DNA of 49,322 nucleotides. Source: an uncultured Clostridia bacterium. GTDB taxonomy: Bacteria; Bacillota; Clostridia; Christensenellales; Borkfalkiaceae. Under the pieces are notes generated by a model. That model saw nothing but the letters and a program-made list of their open reading frames with translations. It searched no databases and was not told the origin of the DNA. Shown piece by piece: positions 40,581 to 49,292 of this stretch. Position numbers and translations under genes: made by a program. Every line of letters starts with the position of its first letter. Positions within the stretch are counted from its first letter, which is position 1. The stretch is from positions 1 to 49,322 of the forward strand of contig CAJFQM010000018.1 in NCBI GenBank assembly GCA_904419075.1, read 5' to 3'.

Positions 40581-42362
40581 ATGGAAAGAAAGGAAATTGC
40601 AGAAAAGTATAAGTGGAATCTCGAAGTGATCTATCCTTCGGACGAGGCGTGGGAAACGGAATATAAGGCCGCCGAAAAGGAATACGGCGATTACGATTTT
40701 TCCGCTTTTCAGGGAAAAATGGGCGATAAGGCCAAAGCGTTGGAATTTTTCAAGCTGCGCGATACGATGTTCCGCAGACTGGAAAAACTCTATCTCTATG
40801 CCAGCATGCGCCACGACGAAGATCTGAGAGTTTCCAAATATACTTCGTATACGGCGATGATGAGTTCCCTCATCTCCAAGCTCATGGCCGCCATGGCCTT
40901 CGTCGAGCCCGAGCTCACCGCGCTCAGCGACGAAAAATTGCAGTCGTATATCTCCGACCCCGATTTTGCCGATTACGACTATTCTCTGAAAAAAATCGCA
41001 AAGTCCAAGGCGCACGTTTTGAGCGAAGGAGAGGAAAAACTTCTGGCGCTCGCGTCCGACGTCATGGGCGGATTTCATACGGTGTTCTCCATGCTCGATA
41101 ACGCAAACCTCAATCTCCCCAAGGGAAAGTTCGGCGGAAAGGAAGTGCAGATGAGCCACGGCATGTACGGTCTCGTATTGCATTCGGGCACGAGAGAGGA
41201 ACGGGAAACCTGGTTCAAAACGTATTACAAAGCCTATATCAACCTCGTCGACGCGATTACGCAGACCTATTACGGGAACGTCAAGAAGGATATTTTCTAC
41301 AAGACGGCGAGAAATTATGCCTCCTGCATGGATATGGCGATGGACGGCGAGGACGTGAGTCCCGTCGTATACGGCAACCTGATCGAAGCGGTGCACGCCG
41401 CGCTTCCCGTCATGCACAAGTATATTTCCCTGCGCAAAAAAATCCTCGGCTTTGACGAACAGCACATGTATGACATTTACGTGCCGCTCGTTTCCGACGC
41501 GGACATCAAAGTTCCTTTCGAGGAAGCGTATGAGCTCGTTATCAAGGGACTCGCGCCCCTCGGCGAAGATTATCAGAATCTCCTCCGCCGCGGCCGCGAC
41601 GAACGCTGGATAGACGTCTACGAGACCGAAGGAAAGCGCAGCGGAGCCTATTCCACGGGCGTTTACGACACGCATCCGTACGTGCTTCTCAACTATCAGG
41701 AGACGACGAACGAAATTTTCACGATCGCTCATGAAATGGGACATTCCATTCACACCTATAAATCTACTTCGGGGCAGCCTTATCCCAAGTCGGAATATAC
41801 GATATTCCTCGCGGAAATCGCCAGCACGGTCAACGAAGTTCTGCTCATGAAATATCTGTATTCGACGACCGAGGACAAGAATTTGAAGAAGTATCTCCTC
41901 AATTACTATATCGATATGATCCGCACGACGCTGTTCCGCCAGACGCAGTTCGCGGAATTCGAACAGATCGCCCACGCGAAAGCGGAGGCGGGCGAGCCGC
42001 TTACGAAGGAGAACCTCTGCGAAGTCTATTACAAGCTCAATAAGGAGTATTACGGCGCGGGGATCGTTCACGATGAGGAAATTGCCTACGAATGGGCGCG
42101 GATTCCGCACTTCTATCGTTCCTTCTACGTCTACAAATATTCCACGGGAATTATTTCCGCCATTTCCATCGTCAAACGGATTTTGTCGGAGGGAGATAAA
42201 GCCGTCAAGGATTACTTTGAGTTCCTTTCGGGAGGCAATTGCACCGACCCCGTCTCCATTCTCAAAAAGGCGGGAGTGGACCTCACCTCGAAGACGCCGT
42301 TTGAAACGGCAATGAAGGAATTCGAGGATACTTTGAACGAATTCGAAAAACTCACGGACTGA
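40581..42362 (+). CDS. pepF: Oligoendopeptidase F
   Basis: The 593-residue M3-family zinc metallopeptidase has HEMGH at 384-388 (FTIAHEMGHSIHTY) and the third ligand in the EIASTVNEVLL region. It cleaves short peptides of 7-17 residues in the cytosol. AAAAGGAG lies before ATG 40581, after a 130-bp leader. The length is normal. dnaB follows 13 bp later. Confidence 0.95.
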   Translation: MERKEIAEKYKWNLEVIYPSDEAWETEYKAAEKEYGDYDFSAFQGKMGDKAKALEFFKLRDTMFRRLEKLYLYASMRHDEDLRVSKYTSYTAMMSSLISKLMAAMAFVEPELTALSDEKLQSYISDPDFADYDYSLKKIAKSKAHVLSEGEEKLLALASDVMGGFHTVFSMLDNANLNLPKGKFGGKEVQMSHGMYGLVLHSGTREERETWFKTYYKAYINLVDAITQTYYGNVKKDIFYKTARNYASCMDMAMDGEDVSPVVYGNLIEAVHAALPVMHKYISLRKKILGFDEQHMYDIYVPLVSDADIKVPFEEAYELVIKGLAPLGEDYQNLLRRGRDERWIDVYETEGKRSGAYSTGVYDTHPYVLLNYQETTNEIFTIAHEMGHSIHTYKSTSGQPYPKSEYTIFLAEIASTVNEVLLMKYLYSTTEDKNLKKYLLNYYIDMIRTTLFRQTQFAEFEQIAHAKAEAGEPLTKENLCEVYYKLNKEYYGAGIVHDEEIAYEWARIPHFYRSFYVYKYSTGIISAISIVKRILSEGDKAVKDYFEFLSGGNCTDPVSILKKAGVDLTSKTPFETAMKEFEDTLNEFEKLTD

Positions 42363-42375
42363 CAGGAATAAAGAA

Positions 42376-43863
42376 ATGGCAGCAGAAATCAATACCATGC
42401 CCTATAACCGCGATGCGGAAATGGCGCTGTTGGGATGTCTCCTCATCGACAACGATATCGCGGCGGAATTGGTGGAAAAACTTACCGAGGACGACTTTTA
42501 TCAGGAATCGCATAAATTTGTCATTCACGCCATGCAGGTGGTTTTCAACGACCGCAAGCCCATCGACCTCGTCACTTTGTCCGACGAGCTCGACGGGGAG
42601 GGCAATCTCGAAAAGGCGGGAGGAATCGCCTATCTCACCGAATTGGCGCAGATTACTCCCTCTGCGGCAAATTACAAGTCTTATTACGAAATCGTCAGTC
42701 GGGACAGCACCAACCGAAAGCTCATCCGCGCCTCGCGCAAAATCATCGAAAACTGCATGACGGGCGCGGACGGCCGCGACGCCATTTCCTTTGCGGAAAA
42801 ATCGGTATACGATATTTCCAAACAGGCGGATCGCTCTTCCCTCGCGGGCATGAGCGAAGGGGATATCGTTCAGCAGGTGCTGCAAAAGTTCGAGGCCATT
42901 CAATCGGACGCCAACGCCTTCAAGGGCATAGAGACGGGGTTCAAACGGCTGGATCAAATGACGAACGGACTTCAACCCTCCGACCTCATCGTTCTCGCCG
43001 CCCGTCCCGGTATGGGAAAGACTTCGCTCGCCATGAACCTCGTCGAACATGCCGCTCTGCATAAAAACAAGGTCTGCGCCGTATTCTCTTTGGAAATGCC
43101 CCGCATTCAGATCGTGCAGAGGCTCCTTTGTTCGTATGCCAATGTCAGTATGGCCAAGGGACTTTCCGGACAGCTTTCCGCTTCCGAATGGAAAAAGCTC
43201 ATGCTGGCCAGCGATAAACTCAAAAAAAGTCAAATTTATATCGACGACTCCTCCCGCGTCACGCCTGCGGAAATCCTCTCCAAATGCCGACGGCTGAAAA
43301 CCGTCGCCGGCGGCGTGGACATGATCATGATCGACTATATCCAGCTCATGACGGGCGGTTCCTCGAACATGGCGGGGTCGGAAAACAGACAGCAGGAGAT
43401 CGCTTCCATTACCCGCGATCTGAAAATCATGGCCAAGGAACTCAACGTCCCCGTCATAGCGCTGTCTCAGCTCCGCCGTATCCAATCCAAAGAACCGCAG
43501 CTCTCCGACCTCAGAGAGTCGGGCGCTATCGAACAGGACGCCGATATCGTCATGTTCATCAACCGTCCCGAAGCGACGGCAACCGCCGAGGAAATGGCTT
43601 CGGGAAAAATCGTCAAGGGAGCGGCGGAACTCATCATCGCCAAACACAGAAACGGCTCGCAAGGGCGGATTCAGCTTAAATTTATCGGCGAGAGCACGAA
43701 ATTCGTGGATGTGGACGAACAGAATCGGGACGACGAACCGCCCGAATATTCCCGCGGACCGCGAGGATTTGACGACGAACCTGCGGAAGAAGCATTCGGG
43801 GAGCCTTATGGACAAGGCGGAGCAACGAACGGCGATTCCGACGACGAACTGCCTTTTGAATGA
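42376..43863 (+). CDS. dnaB: Replicative DNA helicase DnaB with SSB-like acidic C-terminus
   Basis: The 495-residue helicase has the N-terminal domain (PYNRDAEMALLGCLLIDNDI) and RecA-type ATPase with AARPGMGKTSLAM, VDMIMIDYIQLM, ALSQLRR and the DLRESGAIEQDAD arginine-finger region. It unwinds the fork as a hexamer. The normal domain ends near residue 450. A 45-residue Asp/Glu/Gly/Pro-rich extension follows and ends in DDELPFE, much like the tip of SSB. It is in the pepF operon and overlaps the following gene. Confidence 0.96.
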   Translation: MAAEINTMPYNRDAEMALLGCLLIDNDIAAELVEKLTEDDFYQESHKFVIHAMQVVFNDRKPIDLVTLSDELDGEGNLEKAGGIAYLTELAQITPSAANYKSYYEIVSRDSTNRKLIRASRKIIENCMTGADGRDAISFAEKSVYDISKQADRSSLAGMSEGDIVQQVLQKFEAIQSDANAFKGIETGFKRLDQMTNGLQPSDLIVLAARPGMGKTSLAMNLVEHAALHKNKVCAVFSLEMPRIQIVQRLLCSYANVSMAKGLSGQLSASEWKKLMLASDKLKKSQIYIDDSSRVTPAEILSKCRRLKTVAGGVDMIMIDYIQLMTGGSSNMAGSENRQQEIASITRDLKIMAKELNVPVIALSQLRRIQSKEPQLSDLRESGAIEQDADIVMFINRPEATATAEEMASGKIVKGAAELIIAKHRNGSQGRIQLKFIGESTKFVDVDEQNRDDEPPEYSRGPRGFDDEPAEEAFGEPYGQGGATNGDSDDELPFE

Positions 43864-43892
43864 GATTGAAAGGAAAGGCAAAAGGCCTTGTT

Positions 43893-44912
43893 ATGATTAC
43901 GAAAACAGAAAAAATTACTCCGCAAACCCTTGCGGAGGCGAAAGAGATTATCTTTTCGGGCGGCGTCGTGGCGATTCCCACCGAGACGGTATACGGATTG
44001 GGCGCGAACGCTTTCGACGACGAGGCGGTAAAGCGTATTTTCCGAATCAAGGGACGGCCAAACGACAATCCTCTCATTGCGCACGTGCATAAGGATTACG
44101 ACATCCGAAAAATTATCGACGACGACCCGCCGTATGCGGCGGAATTGAGGAGGGCTTTTCTGCCCGGCCCGCTGACGCTCGTCTATCCCTCTACGGGTAA
44201 AGTGAGCCGTTTTGTTTCCTGCGGGCTGAATACCCTGGCGGTGAGAGTTCCGTCTCATGAAGGAGCACAGGCGTTTTTAAGAACGGTGGATATTCCCGTC
44301 GTCGCGCCGAGCGCGAATCTTTCAAAGCACGTCAGTCCCACTTCGGCCGCGCACGTCGCGGACGATTTCGACGGGAAAATTCCTTTGATTCTGGACGGCG
44401 GCAGATCCTTGGGCGGCATCGAGAGCACCGTTTGCGACGTCACGGGAGACAGGCCCGTTATTCTGCGGCCCGGTCTGATTACCAGAGAGATGATCGCTTC
44501 GGTGGCGGGAGCGTGCGAGGTGTATGCGCCCGAACTCAGACCTGGAGAACGGGCAAAGAGTCCCGGCATGATGTACAAGCATTATTCGCCCCGTTGCAAG
44601 ACCGTTTTGTTCTCTGCGGAACGGGCGGCGGACGCTTTTGAAGCGTGGAGAAAAGAGAAAGAATGCGGGAACAGAGCCGTCCTTTTATGCGAGGAAAAAC
44701 TCGCTACGGAGTGGAAATCGCGCGGGGCCGAGGTATTAAACCTCGGCGGAACGGACAGGGATATGGCCGCGAATCTTTACGACTTGTTGAGAAAGGCGGA
44801 AAAGCTCGCCGATATCTTAATAGCCGTGGAGCCGTCCGTACAAGGCGGCGTAATGGCGGGGGTCATGAACCGTCTGAAAAAGGCGTGTGCCTCCGTAGAT
44901 ATCCCTCATTGA
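43893..44912 (+). CDS. Threonylcarbamoyl-AMP synthase (Sua5/YrdC)
   Basis: The 339-residue protein has the YrdC domain (IIFSGGVVAIPTETVYGLGA, FRIKGRPNDNPLIAHV, LPGPLTLVYP, VAPSANLSKHVSPT) and the C-terminal Sua5 domain (after about residue 205, with SPGMMYKHYSPRCKTVL). It makes threonylcarbamoyl-AMP for the t6A modification of tRNA. ATG 43893 has AAAAGG 8 bp upstream; an earlier ATG at 43860 overlaps the dnaB stop but lacks a good site. Confidence 0.93.
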   Translation: MITKTEKITPQTLAEAKEIIFSGGVVAIPTETVYGLGANAFDDEAVKRIFRIKGRPNDNPLIAHVHKDYDIRKIIDDDPPYAAELRRAFLPGPLTLVYPSTGKVSRFVSCGLNTLAVRVPSHEGAQAFLRTVDIPVVAPSANLSKHVSPTSAAHVADDFDGKIPLILDGGRSLGGIESTVCDVTGDRPVILRPGLITREMIASVAGACEVYAPELRPGERAKSPGMMYKHYSPRCKTVLFSAERAADAFEAWRKEKECGNRAVLLCEEKLATEWKSRGAEVLNLGGTDRDMAANLYDLLRKAEKLADILIAVEPSVQGGVMAGVMNRLKKACASVDIPH

Positions 44913-44958
44913 CAAAAGAAAAAAGGAGATTGCCATAGACCAAAAGGCGGGAACGAGA

Positions 44959-45687
44959 ATGGAAGAAAGAAAGATTATATTCGTATGCACGGGAAATACC
45001 TGTCGTTCGCCCATGGCGGAGGCCGTACTGCGTTCGGAGCTCAGGCGCCTGAACATCCGGGACGCCGCGGTTTTTTCCGCGGGATTGAAGGCTTCGGAAA
45101 ACGGCAACATCAATCCCTATTCCGCGGCGGTATTATCGGAGAACGGGTTATCCATCGATAATTTTTCTTCCCGAGAGCTCGATTCGGATATGCTGGAAAA
45201 GGCCTATGCGATCATCTGCATGACGGACAGCCAACGGGATATTCTGATGGATATGCGTTGGAACGTTTTAAGAAGGGCGGGATTTTCGGAGATTGAAAAC
45301 AACGTCTTTTCCTTTTCGGATATCGCGGGCTATGAAATTCCCGATCCTTTCGGAAAGGATCTCGATTGCTATCGCCTGACTTACCAAAAAATCGTCGGGG
45401 GCATGTCTGCGCTCATAGAAAAATTGTTCCCCGAATTGCGGGAAGGCGCGACCGAGGCAAAGGCCGAGGAAGAAAAGAAGGAAACGGAAAGCAAGAGCGG
45501 GAAGAGCGGCGCAAAAAAGACGGAAGAAAAAAAGAGCGGAGAAAAGAAAGCGAGAAAGCCGCGGGCAAAACCGAGAAAAAGAGTTTCGAGAACCGCGGGA
45601 TCATCGGGTACGGGCGGAAAAGTTGTCGCGAAGGCGGCAAAGAAAGCGCCTAAAAAGAAAAGCTCCGCGGCCAAAAAGAAAAAATAA
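44959..45687 (+). CDS. YwlE-type arginine phosphatase with histone-H1-like tail
   Basis: The 242-residue protein has a low-molecular-weight phosphatase domain (1-160) with P-loop CTGNTCRS (Cys10-Arg16) and Asp129 in PDPFG. The Thr14 inside the P-loop matches the residue that makes YwlE select phospho-arginine. Residues about 165-242 are a Lys/Ala/Ser/Gly-rich tail like a eukaryotic histone H1 or bacterial HU-type extension, predicted disordered and DNA-binding. YwlE counteracts the McsB protein-arginine kinase. The tail is unusual. AGGAGA precedes 44959 by about 30 bp; ATG 44959 itself lacks a strong site. Confidence 0.88.
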   Translation: MEERKIIFVCTGNTCRSPMAEAVLRSELRRLNIRDAAVFSAGLKASENGNINPYSAAVLSENGLSIDNFSSRELDSDMLEKAYAIICMTDSQRDILMDMRWNVLRRAGFSEIENNVFSFSDIAGYEIPDPFGKDLDCYRLTYQKIVGGMSALIEKLFPELREGATEAKAEEEKKETESKSGKSGAKKTEEKKSGEKKARKPRAKPRKRVSRTAGSSGTGGKVVAKAAKKAPKKKSSAAKKKK

Positions 45688-45720
45688 TTGGCGAATCGGG
45701 GGAATTTTTTCGGTAAATAC

Positions 45721-45749
45721 TTGAAAGGAACGGGGGAATATGGTATAAT
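45721..45749 (+). promoter_or_regulatory. Promoter of rpiB
   Basis: TTGAAA (45721-45726) and TATAAT (45744-45749) have a 17-bp spacer, with an extended -10 TGG immediately before TATAAT. Confidence 0.82.
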
Positions 45750-45776
45750 GAAAGACGAAAAAGGAGAAAACAAATT

Positions 45777-46229
45777 ATGAAAATTGCGATTGCCTGCGAT
45801 CACGGCGGACTTAATCTCAAAAAGGCTTTGATAGAATATCTCGTAAAAAACGGCTATGAATACGTCGATTTCGGGACGAACAGTACGGAGTCCTGCGATT
45901 ATCCCGACTATGCTCTGCCCGCGGCGGAAAGCGTCGCACGCGGAGAATGCGACAGGGGGATCGTCATTTGTTCCACGGGAATAGGCGTTTCGATCGTCGC
46001 CAATAAGGTTCCGGGTGTCCGCTGCGCGCATTGTCACGATACTTATTGCGCAAAATATACTCGGTATCATAATGATGCGAACATGCTCGCTTTCGGGGAA
46101 AAATGCCTCGGTACGGGCATGATGGAAGAAATCGTCACCGCGTTTCTTACGAGCGAATACATGGGCGGCGAACGCCATGACCGCAGAATCGCGAAGATTA
46201 AGGCAATCGAAGAAAAATATTCCAAATAA
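45777..46229 (+). CDS. rpiB: Ribose-5-phosphate isomerase B
   Basis: The 150-residue RpiB/LacA-type isomerase has [17 protein letters not shown], then [24 protein letters not shown] with the active-site cysteine, and [15 protein letters not shown]. It interconverts ribose 5-phosphate and ribulose 5-phosphate in the pentose phosphate pathway. AAAGGAGA precedes ATG 45777. rpiB and upp are often adjacent in Bacillota, both supplying phosphoribosyl substrates. Confidence 0.96.
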   Translation: MKIAIACDHGGLNLKKALIEYLVKNGYEYVDFGTNSTESCDYPDYALPAAESVARGECDRGIVICSTGIGVSIVANKVPGVRCAHCHDTYCAKYTRYHNDANMLAFGEKCLGTGMMEEIVTAFLTSEYMGGERHDRRIAKIKAIEEKYSK

Positions 46230-46285
46230 AACGCCGCGGAGCGGGTTTGACATGCAAAAGAATAAGGTTAGGAGATACAATACTT

Positions 46286-46939
46286 ATGGAAAAATACGAG
46301 TTTTTTGAAAACTCCAGATTTCATCTGGTAGACCACCCGCTCATTGAGCATAAACTTGCGCTTCTGCGCGACAAAAACACCACTACAAAGCAGTTCATGG
46401 AGTTGGCGGAAGAAATCGCCATGCTGGAAACCTATGAGGCGACGAAAAATCTTCCCCTCGAAGACGTAGACGTCGAAACGCCGATTACGACGGCGCATTG
46501 CAAGATGGTTTCCGGCCGCGCCGTGGGAGTCGTTCCCATTCTTCGCGCGGGACTCGGTATGGTCTCCGGAGTGTTGGAACTCATTCCCAACGCCAAAGTG
46601 GGACACATCGGGCTTTACAGAGATCCCGAAACGCATGAGCCCGTGGAATATTACTGCAAACTCCCCGCAGACAGCGAACAGAGAACGCTTCTCGTCGTCG
46701 ATCCCATGCTCGCGACGGGAGGGAGCGCTTCCGACGCGATCGCTATGATCAAGAAACACGGGGCGAAGAACATCAAGCTTTGTTGCATCGTCAGTTGTCC
46801 TACGGGAATCCGCAAAGTTTTGGCGGATCATCCCGACATCGATTTGTATGTCGCCGCGATCGACCCCGTTCTCAACGAGAATTGTTATATTGTTCCCGGA
46901 CTCGGAGATGCGGGCGACAGGTTATTCGGTACTAAGTAA
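46286..46939 (+). CDS. upp: Uracil phosphoribosyltransferase
   Basis: The 217-residue type I phosphoribosyltransferase has [30 protein letters not shown], the PRPP loop [11 protein letters not shown] and [12 protein letters not shown] at the end. It salvages uracil to UMP. ATG 46286 follows TTAGGAG by 11 bp. A TTGACA at 46247 has no well-spaced -10 box, so it is probably transcribed from the rpiB promoter. Confidence 0.97.
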   Translation: MEKYEFFENSRFHLVDHPLIEHKLALLRDKNTTTKQFMELAEEIAMLETYEATKNLPLEDVDVETPITTAHCKMVSGRAVGVVPILRAGLGMVSGVLELIPNAKVGHIGLYRDPETHEPVEYYCKLPADSEQRTLLVVDPMLATGGSASDAIAMIKKHGAKNIKLCCIVSCPTGIRKVLADHPDIDLYVAAIDPVLNENCYIVPGLGDAGDRLFGTK

Positions 46940-46960
46940 AAAACGCAAAACGGTGTTTTT

Positions 46961-47007
46961 TCCGCGATAAGAGGCTCTGCGGAGTTCGCAGAGCCTCTTA
47001 TCGCGGA
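46961..47007. repeat. Perfect 21-bp inverted repeat with 5-nt loop
   Basis: The left arm is 46961-46981 and the right arm 46987-47007, starting TCCGCGATAAGAGGCTC and its complement. There is no T run after either arm, so a simple terminator is doubtful. It could be a palindromic repeat element or a regulatory RNA hairpin between upp and mscS. Confidence 0.9.
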
Positions 47008-47015
47008 CGAGGACT

Positions 47016-47032
47016 TTTACATAGTATGTAAA
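47016..47032. promoter_or_regulatory. Short palindrome before the mscS gene
   Basis: TTTACATA-g-TATGTAAA is an 8-bp inverted repeat 12 bp before the start codon, overlapping the AAAGGA ribosome site region. It could be an operator or an mRNA hairpin. Confidence 0.4.
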
Positions 47033-47043
47033 GGAAAAAGTTC

Positions 47044-47877
47044 ATGGAAAAATTTTGGAATAACCTTAAAGATTTTTTTTGGGATTTTCTCGGCGGGTAC
47101 GGTTTGAATATTCTCAAAGCGTTGGCCTTATTCGTCCTGGGGTTACTGATTATTCGGATCGTGACTTCAAGCGTGAAAAAACGCTCCGTAAAAAGTCGCC
47201 GATTGGATAATGCGGCGTCTACCTTCATTACCTCTCTCGTCGCTTTAATCGCTTATGTGGCTTTAGCCTTGGTTCTCGTAAAAACGCTGGGGTTCTCTAC
47301 CGCCGGCATCGTGGCCGCATTTTCCTCCGTCATGCTCGCCATCGCCCTCGGTATGCAGGATACGCTTTCCAGCCTTACAAACGGTATTCTGCTTATTTTT
47401 ACCAAACCTTTTCGTGCGGGAGATTATGTGGATATCGGCGGCACTTCAGGAACGGTCAAGGAAATAAAATTGTTCTCGGTCAAAGTTGTGACTACCGACA
47501 ACCTTACCGTCATTATTCCCAATAGTACGGTTTTGAGTTCGGTCATCATCAATTACAGCAGAATGCCGCTCCGGCGTTTGGAAATCCTTTTGCCTGTTTC
47601 TTATGATTCGGAGGTCTCCGAAGTCAAAAAGTCCGTCATGGAGGTCGTGAGCGCCGATAAGAGAATTTCCGCGCTTCCCGCTCCCTTTTTCCGCCTGACG
47701 GATTACGGAGACAGCGCTCTCAATTTTACCCTGCGCGTTTGGACGAATCCGGACGATTTTTGGAATGTCAAATTTGATTTACTCGAAGGAATTTTGGAAA
47801 ATCTCCGAAAGAGCAAAATCGAAATTCCTTATAATCAATTGGATGTACATGTCGTAAACCAAAAGGAGGAAGCATAA
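47044..47877 (+). CDS. Small-conductance mechanosensitive channel (MscS)
   Basis: The 277-residue MscS-type channel has three membrane segments (about 20-40, 62-85 and 88-115) with a pore-lining third helix rich in Gly and Ala (VMLAIALGMQDTLSSLTNGI) and a cytoplasmic vestibule with FTKPFRAGDYVDIGGTSGTV and VIIPNSTVLSSVIINYS. It releases solutes after osmotic downshock. AAAGGAAAA precedes ATG 47044. The stop overlaps the next start by one base. Confidence 0.95.
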   Translation: MEKFWNNLKDFFWDFLGGYGLNILKALALFVLGLLIIRIVTSSVKKRSVKSRRLDNAASTFITSLVALIAYVALALVLVKTLGFSTAGIVAAFSSVMLAIALGMQDTLSSLTNGILLIFTKPFRAGDYVDIGGTSGTVKEIKLFSVKVVTTDNLTVIIPNSTVLSSVIINYSRMPLRRLEILLPVSYDSEVSEVKKSVMEVVSADKRISALPAPFFRLTDYGDSALNFTLRVWTNPDDFWNVKFDLLEGILENLRKSKIEIPYNQLDVHVVNQKEEA

Positions 47878-48413
47878 TGAAAAGCAAAATCATTAACCTC
47901 CTTTTATCTGTTTCCGAGTCTTTTTCCGAAAGTACTTCCGCGGAGGGAGTCGGGGAAAACGGCTTTCGGTTGGCAATACAATACGGTTGGTATATTCTTC
48001 TGATTGTTGCGGGGTTGTTATTATTGGCTTTTGTGAAAAGAAAATCCAAGAAGAATTTGACGCCTTCTGCGGTCAAACAAAGTTGTCTGCTCTTAAAAAA
48101 GAAATTGGAGGCCGTCCTCTGCGAAAAAGATAAAAATCGAAACGGACTTTTTAATCAGGCAAAAGTGGCAAAGCTCCGTTCTTTGGCCGAAGAAGCGATG
48201 TGGAATGCGCTGCGGCTCGTCGACGAAAGAAAAGATATGGCTTTTGAAGGTGTGGCAAGCGGACTCGACGGTATCGCAAATCTTTTATCGGAGCTCTCGG
48301 ACGATGCGTTCGCCGACGCGGAGGAAACTGAACGGTATGTTCGCGAAGCGCTTGAAAGAAGTCAAAAAATTATCGGGCAGATAGATAATATTATTTCTGC
48401 TCGGAAAGGATAA
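47877..48413 (+). CDS. Single-span membrane protein, unknown function
   Basis: The 178-residue protein has a serine-rich extracellular-type start, one membrane segment (about 33-51), and a cytosolic helical part (about 60-178). I know no family. It is coupled to the mscS gene (TAATG overlap) and followed 5 bp later by peptidase E. AGGAGGA precedes the ATG. Confidence 0.75.
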   Translation: MKSKIINLLLSVSESFSESTSAEGVGENGFRLAIQYGWYILLIVAGLLLLAFVKRKSKKNLTPSAVKQSCLLLKKKLEAVLCEKDKNRNGLFNQAKVAKLRSLAEEAMWNALRLVDERKDMAFEGVASGLDGIANLLSELSDDAFADAEETERYVREALERSQKIIGQIDNIISARKG

Positions 48414-48417
48414 ACCA

Positions 48418-49110
48418 ATGAGAAGAATTATTGCAATCGGCGGTGGTGAAATCAGGGAAAAAACAACGCTGAAAATAGACGAATATGTTGCGGAGTTGGC
48501 TAAAAAACATGCCGGGGATCAACGGGCAAACGCTCTTTTTATTCCTACGGCAAGTCATGATTTTATGCCGTATTATAATTCTTTCCATAAAATCTATACG
48601 GGAATGTTCGATATCAAGACGGATGTGGCTTTGACCGTCTACAAAGAACCCGATATGGAAAAAATAAGAGAGAAATTCCGAAAAGCCGATGTCATCTATG
48701 TGGGCGGCGGCGATACGGTATTTATGATAGAACATTGGAAAAAAACGGGACTGTTGGCTTTGTTGAAAGAGGCCTACGAACGAGAGGTCCCTTTGGCGGG
48801 ATTATCCGCGGGAGCAATTTGTTGGTTTTCCGATATTTATACCGATTCTCTTAAAACGGAAAACGGAACGGCTTACGCTATGTTCAAAGGATTAAATTGG
48901 ATAAAAGGAATAATTTCTCCGCATTATGGACAAAGAATGCTTGACTTTGATAAAATTGTATGCTATAATTATCAATGTGCTTACGGAGTTGAGGATAACG
49001 CGGCGCTGTTGATAGAAAACGAGATTATTGCGGGAAGTTTGTCGAGCGGCGGAAAAGCCTATCGGCTCGTGAATAAAAACGGAGCCTTGGAAAAGCACGA
49101 AGTTGTATGA
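48418..49110 (+). CDS. Peptidase E (S51, alpha-aspartyl dipeptidase type)
   Basis: The 230-residue protein of the class I glutamine amidotransferase-like fold has IIAIGGGEI, IYVGGGDTVFM and the nucleophile elbow GLSAGAICW with Ser130, followed by SPHYGQR. S51 enzymes cleave N-terminal aspartyl peptides or act in cyanophycin-type turnover; the specific substrate is unclear. AAAGGATAA precedes ATG 48418. It ends the mscS operon. Confidence 0.9.
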   Translation: MRRIIAIGGGEIREKTTLKIDEYVAELAKKHAGDQRANALFIPTASHDFMPYYNSFHKIYTGMFDIKTDVALTVYKEPDMEKIREKFRKADVIYVGGGDTVFMIEHWKKTGLLALLKEAYEREVPLAGLSAGAICWFSDIYTDSLKTENGTAYAMFKGLNWIKGIISPHYGQRMLDFDKIVCYNYQCAYGVEDNAALLIENEIIAGSLSSGGKAYRLVNKNGALEKHEVV

Positions 49111-49150
49111 ATAGCTTATTGCCTTTACTTATTAAAGTAAAGGTTCGTAT

Positions 49151-49233
49151 GCGGATGTGGCGAAACTGGCAGACGCGCAGGTTTCAGGTTCCTGTGGGAG
49201 ACCATGCAGGTTCAAGTCCTGTCATCCGCACCA
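49151..49233 (+). tRNA. tRNA-Leu (anticodon CAG)
   Basis: An 83-nt class II cloverleaf has acceptor stem GCGGATG/CATCCGC, anticodon loop TTCAGGT, a long variable arm, T loop GGTTCAAGTCC and encoded CCA. Confidence 0.95.
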
Positions 49234-49239
49234 ACTCTT

Positions 49240-49292
49240 AATAGCTTGAACTTCTTTGTCATAAAAAGAATGTTCGGGCTATTTTGTTTTAT
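49240..49292 (+). terminator. Terminator of tRNA-Leu
   Basis: AATAGC-x-GAAC-TTCTTT pairs with AAAGAA-x-GTTC-x-GCTATT, followed by TTTGTTTTATT. Confidence 0.7.

Noticed and set aside
38495..42398. Two minus-strand frames of more than 660 codons
   Set aside because: Both are shadows opposite the UPF0210 and pepF genes, which have clear family motifs on the plus strand.
42352..43881. 509-codon minus-strand frame
   Set aside because: It is the antisense shadow of dnaB.
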